In this document: positions 12,701-24,800 of the stretch, in pieces | How positions within the stretch are numbered: position 1 is the first letter of the stretch | Layout: each line of letters starts with the position of its first letter | Origin: Membranipora membranacea | Taxonomy: Eukaryota; Bryozoa; Gymnolaemata; Cheilostomatida; Membraniporidae | Assembly (NCBI GenBank): GCA_914767715.1 | Contig: OU612066.1 | Location: forward strand, 7,013,001 to 7,073,000 | Reading direction: 5' to 3' | DNA length: 60,000 bases | Program-made: the position numbers and the translations under genes | The notes under the pieces: model-generated | What the model was told of the DNA's origin: nothing | Databases searched by the model: none | Seen by the model: the letters and a program-made list of their open reading frames with translations, nothing else

Positions 12701-15700
12701 GCCTCTGCAGCCTTTCTCAGCTTAGCAGTTCTTATGTCTCTCTTAGTTTTTTGCGACCCCTAAAAGCGTAAATATTTATGAAGTAATCAACATATTATAC
12801 AACTGGCTTGGGTGCAACTCTTCTTGAACAAATAAGAATGATTAAAACAACTCTTGGAAACTCAATGAAATTTCACAAAAGAAACTATTAGGGATTTTAG
12901 TTGCATTCTGTTGACATCAGTGTACTGTAGGATTGTAGATAAGGCCTTGAATCAGCGCTTGACTCATGAATTCGAGCTGAAGACACGTGTGCGTACTACC
13001 CTTGAGGGAGATACAACATACAGTAACTGTATGTTGTATCTCCCTCAAGGGTAAGATAATCTACTTTTATTGAAAAAATGATGGACTTTCTTACCTCTTC
13101 TACTTTCTTCTTCTCTTCTTTCATTGCTCCTCCTATATCAATCAGCTTTGTTAAGATCTGCAACTCAAGTTTCATAGCTTGAGTCTTAAGGTCACCTAAC
13201 TCTGGTATTTGTTTCTAAGAAAAAAACACAAGACACTGAGGGGCGCGATAGAGCTTGAAACAACACGGTCCCACACTCAATGCTTTACCATGCGAATCTT
13301 AGCAGCGTGTAGTGGTAATAGAATCAGTTAGATACACACTAACATCAGCCTACATTATAAAAACACATAGAAACTGTGGCTGAGAGATAAACGTGGAAGT
13401 GAGCTATTCAACAGTTCTATTCTTTATTTATTTATTATATATTTATTCCTGACTATATGATGAACATTTAACAAGCCAAAACAACCATGAAACATAAAGT
13501 CATTATCTTAACTCAGCAGCGTATCAGACCTACCGCCTTATTCTCTTCTGTCATTATCTGTTTCTCTTCACTCTCAGCAGGCTGATCAGATGAGTGGGCT
13601 TTAGAAGGTGACGGAACTTGAGATATTCGAGGTAATACTAAAGGAAACACATCAAACTTTTCAAGCGATCTCCTTATATTTGAAAACACTAGGTTACATA
13701 ATTGGTATATAAATATGACACATGTTCTAGATTTGACAACAGATTCCAAAGCGACAGCTGAGTAATTACAATTAACATTAATCATGAGTGATATCAACAC
13801 CACCTAAGAGATGATTTTACAATGAGATACCTGGTTTGATGCTCGACACACTAGATGATCTGGAAGACGGAGTCACCTGATCCGTTCTCATACTGGCGAC
13901 GCTAGGAGGTGATGGCTGATTTAACTTAGCTTTATCACCTGTCACCCCAACAACTTTTCTGTAAATATGATAAAACAATGATAAAAAATGATATAAACGA
14001 TGAAGATTTTTAAAGGTATGGAAAATTCATCATTATCATTCAACGAGTACAAGCTAAATTGCATTGCATTGCATGCTTGCATGCTTGCATGCTTGAAATC
14101 TGTGAAAAAATAGAGGTAGTGTAGTATGTTGAAATCAAAAGAATAATGGCTGCCCGATGAAAATGCAGTCACAGTATGAGGCGTGGTCATAGCATGGCAT
14201 GCAAGCAAACACTGATGTGAGAAAAAATAAGACTCCCAGTGACATCACTACACACAGCAGAGAAATTTGCTGATCTACAAACATTTAAAGATTACCTATT
14301 TTCATCTTGACTGAAAATTTGAGATGACAGAAGTGATAATCTTGATATGAAGTATGTCACATCAGGTGTCATATACAATTTGGAATTGTCCCTTCCTTAA
14401 TATTAAGGAGACGACTCAAAATAGGATGCAAAATATAGCCAACAGTAAATTGTGATTATTATTAAAATTGGAAGTAGGAACATAATTTTGCATCTATTCA
14501 GAGTTTATCCTTAATAATTTGTAATCGCATGATCATTGCTGTGGAATTGTGTTCTGTTGGACACCTGTCAACTTGCGGCAATTGATTCCACTATACACTA
14601 GCTTTTTACAACGTTTACCAAAGGAGAAATAATTTTGAAGAATTTGCTGTTATAAGTTGATTCCAAGGCTATTCTTAATAGTTTGTTGATTCATACATGT
14701 ATAAGTTGACAGGTGTACTCAATATAGCTAATCCACTCTGGCGATTATTCTAACACAACAATAGTATTAGGTATAGTACTAGTCTAGCAGCACAACAAAT
14801 TGCATTCAACACCCAGATAACTCAAGTATACTTGTTTTGACTATTAGGTGGTCTATTATTAGGATCCCACGTGTTATTGGCAGCAGGTTCTCTCTGATTA
14901 GAATGCAGCGGTCTGAGCTTGGCACCAGGAAGTGGCTTTGATCCTGTCCGCTTGACTGTCCCTGAGCTTCCACCACTCGTTCTTCGAGGAGGCTACAAGA
15001 GGCAAAACACGAGTTATCACTCTGTAGAATCTACGTATTTAAATTTTGCAACTCGTTGGACTAAGAGCCAACCAGAGAACACGATGTCTAAGTTAACAAT
15101 AGAGTTGATAGGTAAACAGACAATGCAATAAAGTTTTGATTGTTGACGTAAGGTAGTGTGAAGATTTCTATGTGCACGGCGCACCGTTGTTGTCACAGGA
15201 TGCTTTAATGTCCGTATTGAAGTGCTGTATTGTTATTGCAATAAATGACCACCCTATAAACAAGTCTTCGACAAAGAATATCTTTTTGCATTTGTTCCCA
15301 TAAACTGATGAACAATGCAGGAACACTCTCAGATTAATACCAAGCAACCGTAATAGCCCCCTAAGAATTACCGCTTTGTAATAAGTTTTTAAATTAATAG
15401 TCTCAAACTTTGAGTCAGCTATGCATTGAACACCAGGCAAACTCAGACCCTATCAAAGAATCGCAATCATACAAAGGATTTAACATTATTTCTGTACAAA
15501 CCTGGGGTTTTGTGGGTACATTGTTTTCTTTCCTGATGACCACGCCTGTAAAACAGTAGCAGTTTTGAGAGACAGCCACTAGGAGTGGCATAATGTTTTA
15601 TGCCATGACACAATGTAACAACTACTGCCTTGCGCTAAACACAACTAAATTTCGATTGATTGTTATTTCACCTTGTTTTTTTGTTTCCATGTATGAGAGT

Positions 15701-16509
15701 GTTCAATTTAGGAAATCTAAAGCTGAGAGGATATGTATTGAGAATGTTTTGTACCATTTATCATCACAACATCAACATGACTATCTCAAGGTAGTGATCT
15801 GATCATCTAGGAAGCCGGTCATATTGCAAAAAGAAATATATATTTATATATGAAACTGGTGATGAGAAAAGTTTTGGATTTCTAGAGACCACTGATGAAA
15901 GGTTTGCGACTTGCGTAACTATAGGGCTTTTGTACCATATTTGTATATATGGTGAATGGGTCATATAGTTTTCAATCACCTGGAACATTAGATTTGGTAG
16001 ATGTAAGTGCTGATTTGCCAGAGGATGGAGTAACTTGTAAGTTTGGAGTAGATTTGTTCCATGTGTCTAAAAATACAATATTGACCATCAACATTCCACA
16101 GTGATATCGCTGAGACAAAAATGAGGACAATGGAAACCTTTTGCTTGGAAGGACATCAGCTATTTGGCATATCACTCAAACTTTGCATATGGCAGCAAAA
16201 AAGCAGGGGGTAAGGCTGCTGTGTTGTAAACAAAATATTGTGTCATAGTGTATTATAGGGTCATACAAAAAGCTGAAGACTTATGATTGGGTCAAAGTTT
16301 GCAGGGATTAAGAAGGAAAACTCGATTGTGGTGCACAAGTCTTAGCAATATATTGGAACACAATAAACTTTATGATTTATTTATTATTATGGCCATGAAT
16401 AACACTATGATCACCTACCGGTTGAGGTCACACCGCTGCCATTAAGATTTCGTTGCGGGACAGGCTTATTCACTGTCGGACGACGTACTGTTCTGTTTGG
16501 TGGTGGCAT
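182..16509 (-). CDS. NACHT/STAND ATPase with WD40 repeats (NWD1/TEP1-like), 3' end beyond window
   Basis: Twenty-five exons join in consistent phase: 16509-16419, 16066-15980, 15545-15502, 14992-14832, 13958-13831, 13637-13534, 13214-13095, 12759-12588, 11911-11709, 11399-11259, 10346-10301, 9932-9162, 8912-8889, 8575-8126, 7903-7489, 6725-6547, 6308-6221, 6009-5754, 5374-5277, 4802-4477, 4219-4119, 3424-3259, 2623-2448, 822-705, 414-182 (1566 codons). The N-terminal ~250 residues are Ser/Pro-rich and look disordered. A P-loop NTPase follows, with Walker A GESKTGKT near residue 533 and Walker B VVIVLDGFDK near 620. After it come an acidic repeat-rich linker, a ~500-residue mostly helical region I do not recognise, and the start of a WD40 propeller (DQVKLWEL in the last exon). 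Proteins of this architecture are signalling or assembly switches; the trigger here is unknown. Exon 1 is preceded by a splice acceptor (AG at 16524-16523), so an upstream untranslated or coding exon is likely. The 822-705 exon is the least certain join. Confident in the class, not in orthology. Confidence 0.85.
984..2096. mobile_element. 1.1-kb non-autonomous TIR DNA transposon, TTAA-flanked
   Basis: The two ends are inverted copies: TTAACGTGATATATCGC at 984-1000, and its complement ending in TTAA at 2096. This terminal inverted repeat is about 17-21 bp. TTAA at both outer ends suggests a TTAA target site. The interior has no long open frame, so the element would need a transposase from elsewhere. 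It lies in an intron of the NACHT-WD gene (between exons 2623-2448 and 822-705). A truncated relative begins near 36783. Confidence 0.75.
3627..4018. repeat. Cluster of three (TA)n microsatellites
   Basis: Pure TA dinucleotide tracts lie at about 3627-3650, 3729-3764 and 3993-4018. All are in the intron between exons 4219-4119 and 3424-3259 of the NACHT-WD gene. The open frames here encoding Tyr-Ile repeats are artefacts of the tract. Confidence 0.9.
6820..7325. mobile_element. Foldback element 1 (about 180-bp arms, 140-bp loop)
   Basis: Positions about 6820-6998 are the reverse complement of about 7142-7325, with scattered mismatches and small gaps. For example, the left arm reads ctctctccagt where the right reads actggagagag. 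The element sits entirely in the NACHT-WD intron between exons 7903-7489 and 6725-6547. Transcription would give a long imperfect RNA hairpin. The left arm mimics an exon but does not fit the reading phase. Confidence 0.82.
7600..7745 (-). repeat. In-frame 33-bp minisatellite (EEKTGEATPPS repeat)
   Basis: Inside the 7903-7489 exon, an 11-residue unit close to EEKTGEATPPS recurs about four to five times, with variants at the ends. The 33-bp unit keeps the frame. This repeat is unrelated in sequence to the 45-bp repeat of the preceding exon but has a similar acidic, Pro/Thr-rich composition. Confidence 0.85.
8185..8330 (-). repeat. In-frame 45-bp minisatellite (acidic 15-residue repeat)
   Basis: Inside the 8575-8126 exon, a unit encoding about KEPETDEADKDKNTN is repeated in tandem: two clear copies plus degenerate flanking units. 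The 45-bp unit keeps the frame. The product is a highly acidic Asp/Glu/Asn/Thr-rich linker just after the NTPase domain. Such tracts expand and contract by slippage, so length polymorphism is likely. Confidence 0.8.
9082..9116. mobile_element. Palindromic mini-MITE (TAGCCTGTCTT family), solo-end copy
   Basis: The sequence reads TAGCCTGTCTT, then a short centre, then AAGACAGGCTTA: an almost perfect palindrome of about 35 bp. It matches the ends of the longer copies at 30482-30568 and 33882-33966, so it is probably an internally deleted member. It lies in an intron just downstream of the NACHT exon. Confidence 0.65.
9162..9932 (-). other. Exon encoding the NACHT/P-loop NTPase core
   Basis: The largest exon of the NACHT-WD gene carries most of the nucleotide-binding domain. 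Walker A GESKTGKTW is near plus-strand position 9630 and the Walker B LDGFDKL near 9350. The spacing of about 85 residues between them suits NACHT/STAND proteins such as NPHP3, NWD1 and TEP1. Both signature motifs are intact, so ATP binding looks possible. The domain ends just before a 24-nt microexon. Confidence 0.88.
10219..10278. repeat. Short stem-loop in NACHT-WD intron
   Basis: AAAGACTACCCAAAGACC at 10219-10236 pairs with GGTCTTTAGGTAGTCTTT at 10261-10278, with one mismatch and a 24-nt loop. The stem lies close upstream of the small exon 10346-10301 on the plus coordinate, that is, in the intron just after that exon. No function is known. Confidence 0.6.
10574..10604. mobile_element. 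TAGCCTGTCTTGACAAG-family MITE end
   Basis: This copy has TAGCCTGTCTTGACAAG followed by a degraded, partly complementary stretch ending in atacag. It is a single remnant end of the family in a NACHT-WD intron. No clear second arm remains. Confidence 0.5.
12360..12392. repeat. (GA)n microsatellite
   Basis: A run of about ten GA dinucleotides begins near 12369 in the NACHT-WD intron between exons 12759-12588 and 11911-11709. Confidence 0.85.
12997..13053. mobile_element. Perfect 57-bp palindrome, possible tiny MITE
   Basis: Two perfectly complementary arms (26 bp plus a shared TA) flank a single central A at 13025. The left arm begins TACCCTTGAGGGAGATACAA. The TA at each outer edge would fit a TA target site. 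The palindrome lies about 40 bp downstream of the exon end 13095 in a NACHT-WD intron. Confidence 0.85.
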
Positions 16510-16524
16510 TGTCTGGTCACATCT

Positions 16525-18843
16525 ATAAGAAATAAAGGGTATCAATTAAAGTATGAAAGCAAAACCTGCCCGTGCCAACACAAAAAAAGGCAAGTTCGAC
16601 TAGTGTACAGACTGCAAAAGACCTGTGCAGTTTGTAGATTGGTCGTCTATTAACCAAAGATAGAGGTGTCAGTCGAAGCGAATGACAGGAGTCCTATGGT
16701 CTGAGGGCCCAATTGAACTGGGTGCCATCAAATTGCAGACGAATCCGTGCATCACAAGTAAGGATAATTGTCTGCCGGTATGTGGTTTTGTAATTTTTGA
16801 ATAGCAGAGAGCCTTGAGCTTTACATAACAGACTGGAAATTTATTTAGCATTGAATATATACATTTTCTCTGTCATTGATGGTATGGAACACATAGGCCT
16901 ATCTGTTTGGGTGATTAAGTTGAAATGTGAGGGTTTACAGCAAAGCCAAAATTATATTGCACTCATGGCAGCATGTTTTATGATACTGTAATCTCAATCA
17001 ATCGCAATGTTCTTTACTAGAGCCAGGGAGAATATCTTCAAGCATATCTTCTCTACTCACAATAATTTAAAAAAGAGCTTAGTTAGCAGAATAGCTCTCA
17101 TATGCATAGGACTGCTGCATTTCCTGAGTCAGGAAATGCAGTAGTTCTAGACCTGTGCTCATATGTCCCATCTATAATATACTACTATTGCCATCCATAA
17201 CATAGTCTTTTTGAGCTCAGTTTTATTCCTTTCACATACCAGTTAAAGGAAAGTGTTCAAGGTAGCCATATTGCAATGCCCAACAAGTTGATCATAGATA
17301 TGTTGTGGAGAAGTTTTTAGATAATTATGACTGGTTCAAGCAAGGAGTACTCCTAGGTTCAAGAGGCCTTTAGTTTATTAATTAATAATTCAATCAATTG
17401 AATGGGTCAAATGACCAACCTACTATAACCTGTCCTGTGTGGGGTACAACTTAGAACTTACATATGACGCCACCAGTGAGTGAAAAGGAGTGGTTCTACA
17501 GCAAATATTGTATGTCTTTTCTCCTTGGTTAAACTTAAACCTTAGATCTAACGTTCCAAAGTGGAAAGAACAGATCCAATGTGCGGGATTTCATTTTGTG
17601 TCAATAAATAGTATATGTGTTACCAAGGGGTGGTTATAGACGGAAAAGTCTATGTACTCATAGAATAGTAGCGAATAATACCGATATTTAAAAGAGACTT
17701 CGAGATAGACCACGGAAGGAAGGTCATAGGTCATAGTTTGTATTCCAAGATAACAAAAGGGAAGTTATTGTGTCAATAACATCAATACCCTGCAACCTTT
17801 AAAAGACCTTTTGAAGAAATCAGGCTACATTTACCCCAGATTTGAGTCAATGATAGTATCTTGATGCAGTATATATAGTAACAACATGCCATAAAAAGTC
17901 TGTCTAGTACTAAATTAATACTGTTTCATCAACAGACAGGGCAGCAGTTTGCCAGATTACTGTTTATATATAGACTACTAGCTATTACTATACTATTCAT
18001 ACTAACTTACTATTATTTATCCCCCTCCCCCTTATTATTTTGTACCTGTACTACCTGCTGTGGTGTGGCGTTTGAGTTTGATTGATATATATATATATAT
18101 ATATCAATGTTTGTATGTGTTTTGATTGATTACATCTAGTAGGTCAGGCTCTCAAAATTGTAGACACTTCTTCTTAGTTATGTGACTGGCAGGGCACTAT
18201 TAGCTATGTATATTATGTATCTCTCTAATTAAATTTAAGCTTTGTTGTAACCTGCATTGCCAGGTATCCTACTTACACCTACAGCTTGAAATGGTAGGCT
18301 TAATTTAATTAATATATGCTACTCTAGATCACTGTAGGTTGATATTGAGATTTAGGCAGGTACGCTGCCCAAAAACAATTACTAACACCAAGTTAATATC
18401 AGGTTACGTTGGTTAGTAGGTACGCATCGTAACTACTTATCTTTCAGGCACGCGTTCATAGGTAGCCAGCTTTGATATGGATAAAAATATTGTGAGGACA
18501 TGTTATTAATTGTCTGTGAATCATACCAATGTCCCTCTGGTATCGGCGCACACTGTCGGGTGAAGTGACTCTTCGAGGTACTGTAGCCTACTATGTTTGT
18601 ACTGAGATCATGAAACCTACCTTGCCTAACTTGGCTACTCCAACTCCACAACCACAATGCTAACTGATTGAGAAAGTCCAAAATCAGGGACTCTTCACAC
18701 TTCTTATCCGGCAGAATATTCATTACCCTATTGATTGAACACAATGCTCAAGTTTTCTATATCACCTCTTAGACTTGTTTTTATATTACTATTTTTGCAG
18801 TTTGTATGGTCTTCATCACAGAGCTGGTAGCCATTGCTACAGG
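16525..18843. other. Intergenic region between divergent NACHT-WD and MBOAT genes
   Basis: I see no convincing coding exon here. It should hold the promoters and untranslated first exons of both divergent genes. Around 18626-18744 (-) an open frame ends in a good donor (CAAG/GTAGGT), but its phase does not join the first NACHT-WD coding exon, so it could only be an untranslated exon. A (TA)n tract lies near 18084-18107. The acceptor of the first MBOAT coding exon (ttgcag at 18795-18800) implies an upstream 5' UTR exon. Confidence 0.6.
17111..17145. promoter_or_regulatory. 35-bp palindrome centred on an AP-1-type site
   Basis: CTGCATTTCCTGA and TCAGGAAATGCAG flank a single G at 17128, and the symmetry extends to 17 bp per side with one mismatch. 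The centre reads TGAGTCA, the consensus AP-1 (Fos/Jun) binding site. It lies about 600 bp upstream of the first NACHT-WD coding exon. A regulatory role is inferred only from the motif and position. Confidence 0.4.
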
Positions 18844-21800
18844 ATGGTTCTGGAACTGTTGGAAGGCGTTCCTGTGGATCAGGTAATATAAGCGCTTGGA
18901 ATAAAAAAAAGTGTTATAATAGATCAAACAGTTGCTGTTATTGAGATTTTCTTGCAGCAAGAAACATCACGCTCTGATCATTTTTATCCTTGATTTCGAT
19001 CTCCTCAATGGTTCCGAGAAGTGATTTTAATGCTCTGTTTCCTAATATTACCCCATAAAAACCATTTTAAATTTTTTGGGTGAATCAACTTAAGTGTCTA
19101 CAACAAAATCACAGTCTACAGATAGCAAGATCGTGTAAAACTTTAAACAATTATCACTACAATTTGCCGACCCCGGCAGTTTAGTGTTAATTTAATGTCT
19201 TTGCTAATGTGAATGATCAGTGATGGCCATGGTGACTAATATGATAAGGCGGGTATATGTGGAACTTATTAAAAAGATAAGGCAAATATTCGCCCTTCAA
19301 GAACCAATCTTGGTTACAGTTAATATCACTGAACAATGTCTTATAAATGTCGTGTGAGTAAACAAACGATCATGCCATTGCCAGGGCACGGCTACCCGCC
19401 CACGTGCAAATTTAAATGGGAACAATAAGGTCTCATTGATTCTGTGCACCAAGATACTATGATTGATTGATATGTAGAGCTGAAGTATTTGTGTGAAATT
19501 TAGTCAAGCCATTAATTATTTCCATTGACTCATTCACTACTACGCCTTATTAAACCTTTAAACTTTGGGCAGTGCAAGCAATGAGTTCATTGGTGCAAGT
19601 GACACATTAATGCATTGATTTTGACAGCTGATAGCTCTGTCATGTCAGGCACTTTCAATACCCGCTGCGGTCATATTCTACCACTACCTCAGCCCTAAGA
19701 CAACCAGCACAACTACACGACATGCTGTCGCTGCGACTCTTGGCATCATCTTCTTCACTCTTCTCTATGGATAGTAAGTTAAAAACCAATCTTTATTTGT
19801 GATGATTATTATGTTTATAGCCATGATACCAGTAGGGAGTGGTAAAGATTAGATCTAAGCAAAATCCATGTGTAGAATTTTTGGAATCATTACAGTTGCT
19901 GCTGTATTTACAAATTAATTTAAAATTTGAAATGTCATCTTCTTAGCGACGCAGTCTGTTAGGATGCATGTCTTAACTCCTACCAGTAGCCTATGATGAA
20001 CTCTGACTCATATACTGGTATAAACAGAGTGATGAGGTAGCAAAATTTATGTTTCTGTGTAAATTGAGAGTTTCCTTTCTGAGACAGAAGTAGTGTAAGT
20101 GATTTATCAGCACTATTTAATAATTGCTGATGTTATGTCATTTATTCAGGCTGGGTCATAGGTTTGATTATGAGAGAACTGGTAGGGTATTGTTTCTCTT
20201 TCTGTCTTCACAATCATTCAGTCAATGCATGGCGACCCAAAGCTATATAGATATCACCTGCCTGACAATGCTGTGTAGCATAGTCGTAGGTAGGCACCGA
20301 GGCGGACATCATTGTCATTTGTTAAGCCATTGACGCACCACTTTTATTATATGCTGTTACACCCTTTACCCAAAAAGTCTATGCAGGCAGATTGATGTAA
20401 GGAAGAGTAGAAGAAAATCTTACTATGATCACCTTTTGAATATAGTGTCGGAGTCGGGTTGTGTTTTTCAGAGGAATCTCCCTTGATCATTTACAGATGA
20501 GACCATACTTTTGCAAATTACTCAATTTCCCCGCACACATAAATCTCTTTCTCATCCGGTTCTTGCTGCGCTCTGTTATATAATATATATTGCTTGACTT
20601 ATGATATGTGCCATTATGTGTCTGACTCATTGGAGCAGACCTTCTAGCAGTATCACTATCAATCTGCCCTTCACAAATTCTCATGTTTGAGCAGTGTCTA
20701 GTACAGAATATATCAATATTTCTGATGCCAAAAAACCTTTTCATCCAAAAAGCAAGGTATTAATATGTAACTGCTACATTTGTGACCAATGCTCGGGTGA
20801 ATATGCTATTGCTTATCTTATGGTGCGTATTCAAAGCTGTTATGGTACCGCCATAGGTAACCAAGGTGGAAGGAAGGCTAAAATTCCTCGTCCATATTTT
20901 TCTAATATATTAGAGTAATCCTGAGGGTGGCCCCAAGGTGTTAGATCATTTTACTCGTTGGGGTAGTGAGGCTGTAATATTTGATGTCTTTTCATTGTTT
21001 TTAGGCTTTAAATATAAGCATTTGTTCTACTTGTTCACTTCGCAGTTTCCAATTCCGCTTTTATTATGCAAGATAAAATTTGCTGCAAAATGTGGTGCTT
21101 AATAGTCCTTTACAATATTGTCAAAATTTTAATGTTTTTGTCTGCATCAGTGGGGTGCCTTTGGCAGTAGATGCTCACTAAACACGAGATTCCTGGAAAG
21201 CATGCTAATATTTGTCTGGCCTTGTGTCAATCGATCAAATTCAGCGTATATCAAATTTAAATTTCACCAGTTGCGAGTTAGGTTGCCTAGATGACAATCA
21301 CCTATAAATATTCATGACTGGATCCTCACTTTCAGGGTATAATACTTGAGATTTTATGTTGGCTCTTCCAGTGTCCAAGGCAACCCATAATATATTTTGA
21401 GTTATTTTTCTTGTAGTGAGTCTGTACATATTTGGTTGATGAGTGTTACTGGCTATGTGGTGATACGTTTCCTACCCGCCGGGCAGCGTGGGTGGTGAGT
21501 ACACATACCTATCGATATATCATGTAACCTGTTACCTAATGCCTTCTTTATAATAAAGTCATATTCCATAGAAGTATGGATAATTACTGCCTTCCATGGT
21601 CAACTAGGAGTCGATGACTCACCCTATCTAGGGCTAACACAGATGAATCAGTCTCAAAGACTTTCGTGAGAACCAGCAATATTTTTGTTCGTTTTAAATA
21701 CAGTGCAGTTCACTTAATTCAAACCAAAAAAATTGTCCCAAGTAAGCAGAGTCTCTGAATCAAGTGACATTAGAAGGCTGAAGGGACCAAAAAGTCTGAC

Positions 21801-24800
21801 TTAACCAGCTCACACTGTAGGTATACAAGCTTTATTGGCTTGCATGTACCAACTGAAAATACCTTTCTCCTAGCAGGATAAAGCTGACAGACTATGGAAT
21901 AGAAAATTTCATTTGCAACCCTAAACTGAATTAATTGGGTAAATCCTAATGTAGTACTCACAAGTCACAGTAATCTTTCTATTGTTGTTAATGTAGTGAA
22001 AGTCTGTGAGTCGACTAACCAATTTTGACAGACTGACACATAATCTTATGCACACTTATGCACATTTCTATCTTTTGGCCAGTTTCTTATTATGCAGTTT
22101 GACAAAGCCCAAATTATGGGTTGACCGACAAAAATGCCATAAATACATGGTGTTGAACTTCAATTAGATAGTGACCAAAATTAAGAGCCAATGGGCTCTA
22201 CTCCAGCTTTGGAGAGTATGTGTTATATTCATCACCATTGTATGGGAATAACCCAAAAGTGAATGTTGTACTCATGGTTCCTTTGCTATCACACTACATA
22301 ACAATAACACATGGGGTCAGTAATACACAAAGATGCCAGTTGACTGTAACGGACATCTTTTAAATTATTGAAAATAAGAACACTGCAAACTGTTAATTGT
22401 GGGTGAAGATAGTAGCAGTATAACATCTCAAGAAATGCGGTTAAGTGGCGTTAGTAGTTCAGACAATACAAAGTTTTCTTTTAATCATAGTATTACGAGA
22501 TATAAATCTGTGCCCTTGGGTGATGTTCCCATGGCGCAACCAAGTATTTAGGAGGTATAAAGTTACTAAGTATGTTGCCGAGTCCCTGCGATCTCCCCTT
22601 GCTGTGATAATCGGTAATATTTTTCTTGATTGCACCCTTGCTACTCATATAAGCGGGTGATTTCAATAAAGCTGTTCCCACCTGACAAAGCCCACAGTTT
22701 ATCAGACAAATCTTATGTGTAGAATGGTGCTGTGAGCACACAAGTTTACAACTCTTCAAAAAGATTGTTCGATTTTAAATGCATGCTGATATTTTTGCAT
22801 GATTGTTCAGTTTTTTATGTCGTTTCCTGCGCTTGTATCTATCATGTTCTGGATTTTCCAATCCAATTATCATTCAGATCAGTCACATGCTATTTTTTCT
22901 GTGTTTGCAGAATAGTTAGTGACAATGAACATCAGTATAAACCCAATTCTGTTATGTGTTTCGGAGGAGATAATACTAAACGATTCACTTCCATCGATAT
23001 AATAAATGGCCTGCTAAAACTTATTTCAACTAAAGCTTGGCAAATGACTTTGATGTTATTGTTAACTTTTTTACACTATTTGCTTTTGTATTGACAGGGT
23101 GAGCTTTGCTGCTTGTGTTCTTCATGTGTTGGGTGTTCATCTACACACTTATATCTTTCACTACATGCAGTTCAGAGTCGATGTCACTCAGTAAGTTGTC
23201 TTCTCTTTTCTCATGTGCACAATAATGACTTATTGCGCTGCTGTACAGGATCAAGTCTGAACTAATTTGCATTTAAAATTGCTCCCATCCTATCTGATGA
23301 GCAGACGGCTTGGGAGATCAACTCCGAATGCAAGCAAATTGGATCACAAATGATCCGTTGTTGTACAGTGTCTGTCTAGAAACAAATTAATCCTTCCTTT
23401 ACAATCTGTATTCTGCAGCCTTCAAGCACTGCGAAATCGCTAATGAAGTGACTGTAGTGTTTATTAACTTATTACAATAGTGTAACAACCCTGTATAATG
23501 AGAGCGTTTAAGCCAGGTCTTCTGTTGTGAATATATAGATAATAGTTCTCCATGGCTGTTATATTTTACAGCTCCTTAATGCCGCTGGCTATTAAAGTAT
23601 CATGCACAGCGTTCTCATTGGATGATAATCTTAAAAGAGATGAAGACCTTACAAAGAACCAGCGGAAGTATAAACTCAAGTATGTAAATTATCTAAACAA
23701 TAAGGTCGACTTTTTTAAATATTGTTTTGATACTATTTTTACTGATTCCCTGTGTAGCTATGGCGGAACGAGGTTGGCTTACGTTTGGATTATGATGGTC
23801 CGATAACACATTGCTGACTTTACAGCTTGGCTAACTCTCAACCATCTGCTTATATCATACACTTACAACATTTTTCAGCTCTTTGTAAAAATACTTATAT
23901 GCATCATCCGTAAACGTATAAGTATTTTTATGTTCAGGGCAAAATCACTACATTTTTCTTTACAGGGACGTACCGACACTTTTTGAATATATGAGCTACT
24001 GTTTCTGTTTTCTCGGCGCTCTTTTTGGTCCATCATATCATTACAGTGATTATCAGAAATTCATCAGAGGCGACCAGTATAAATCCAAATGGCCTGCTGT
24101 GAGTATGATTTGCTTTATTGTAAATGTAACAACACTAAATAAGTAAGGAAACCCAATAAATACTTTGTTATATGTTATACGGGAAACCCTCGATTGGTTG
24201 CTTTTTTATGGTTGACAATATAAAATGAGCAAGAGATACTCCTTGTGCAGACAAAATGTATCAATGATAGCAGTAGAGGCTTGTTTTTGGTATTTTGACA
24301 TGGTACCAGGGAGTTTGGTATTTTTGTCTACCTATGTCTGCACGGGACATATGTCCTACTTGTATAAGTTCTCAATCTCTGCCTGGGTTGCGTGTTGTAA
24401 CATTCCCTTATCAATCACTTTTGGAAGGTAGTTGATGATGGAATGCGCCTCCTAACAGCCCAGGCAGCGTTTGAGCTACTGTCCCACATTTCCCGGTGGA
24501 ACCAGGGGGTTTGTCACTCCAGAGAGTTTGCCCACTCTCTCTGACGGAACATGCTGTAAAATGTAGTTGTCTTCTCTTTGTTTATTATAATAATAGAGAA
24601 AACAACTTCTTCTTAATAACTTAATACTTCGAAATCTGTATCAATATATAAATGCTCACAGAATACTCTCAAGGCTTGGTCCAGCTGTAAGAACTAATAC
24701 TTTTTCAGCTCCCCGAACCCTGCTAACCTTGATCTGTGGCTTCCTCACTTCCGAGACATGGATATAACATACCCGTTTATGACATGGTCACAGTTATTTA

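Noticed and set aside
18626-18744. Minus-strand frame ending in a good donor, as a first coding exon of the NACHT-WD gene
   Set aside because: Joining it to 16509 puts the frame into an early stop; at most it is an untranslated exon.
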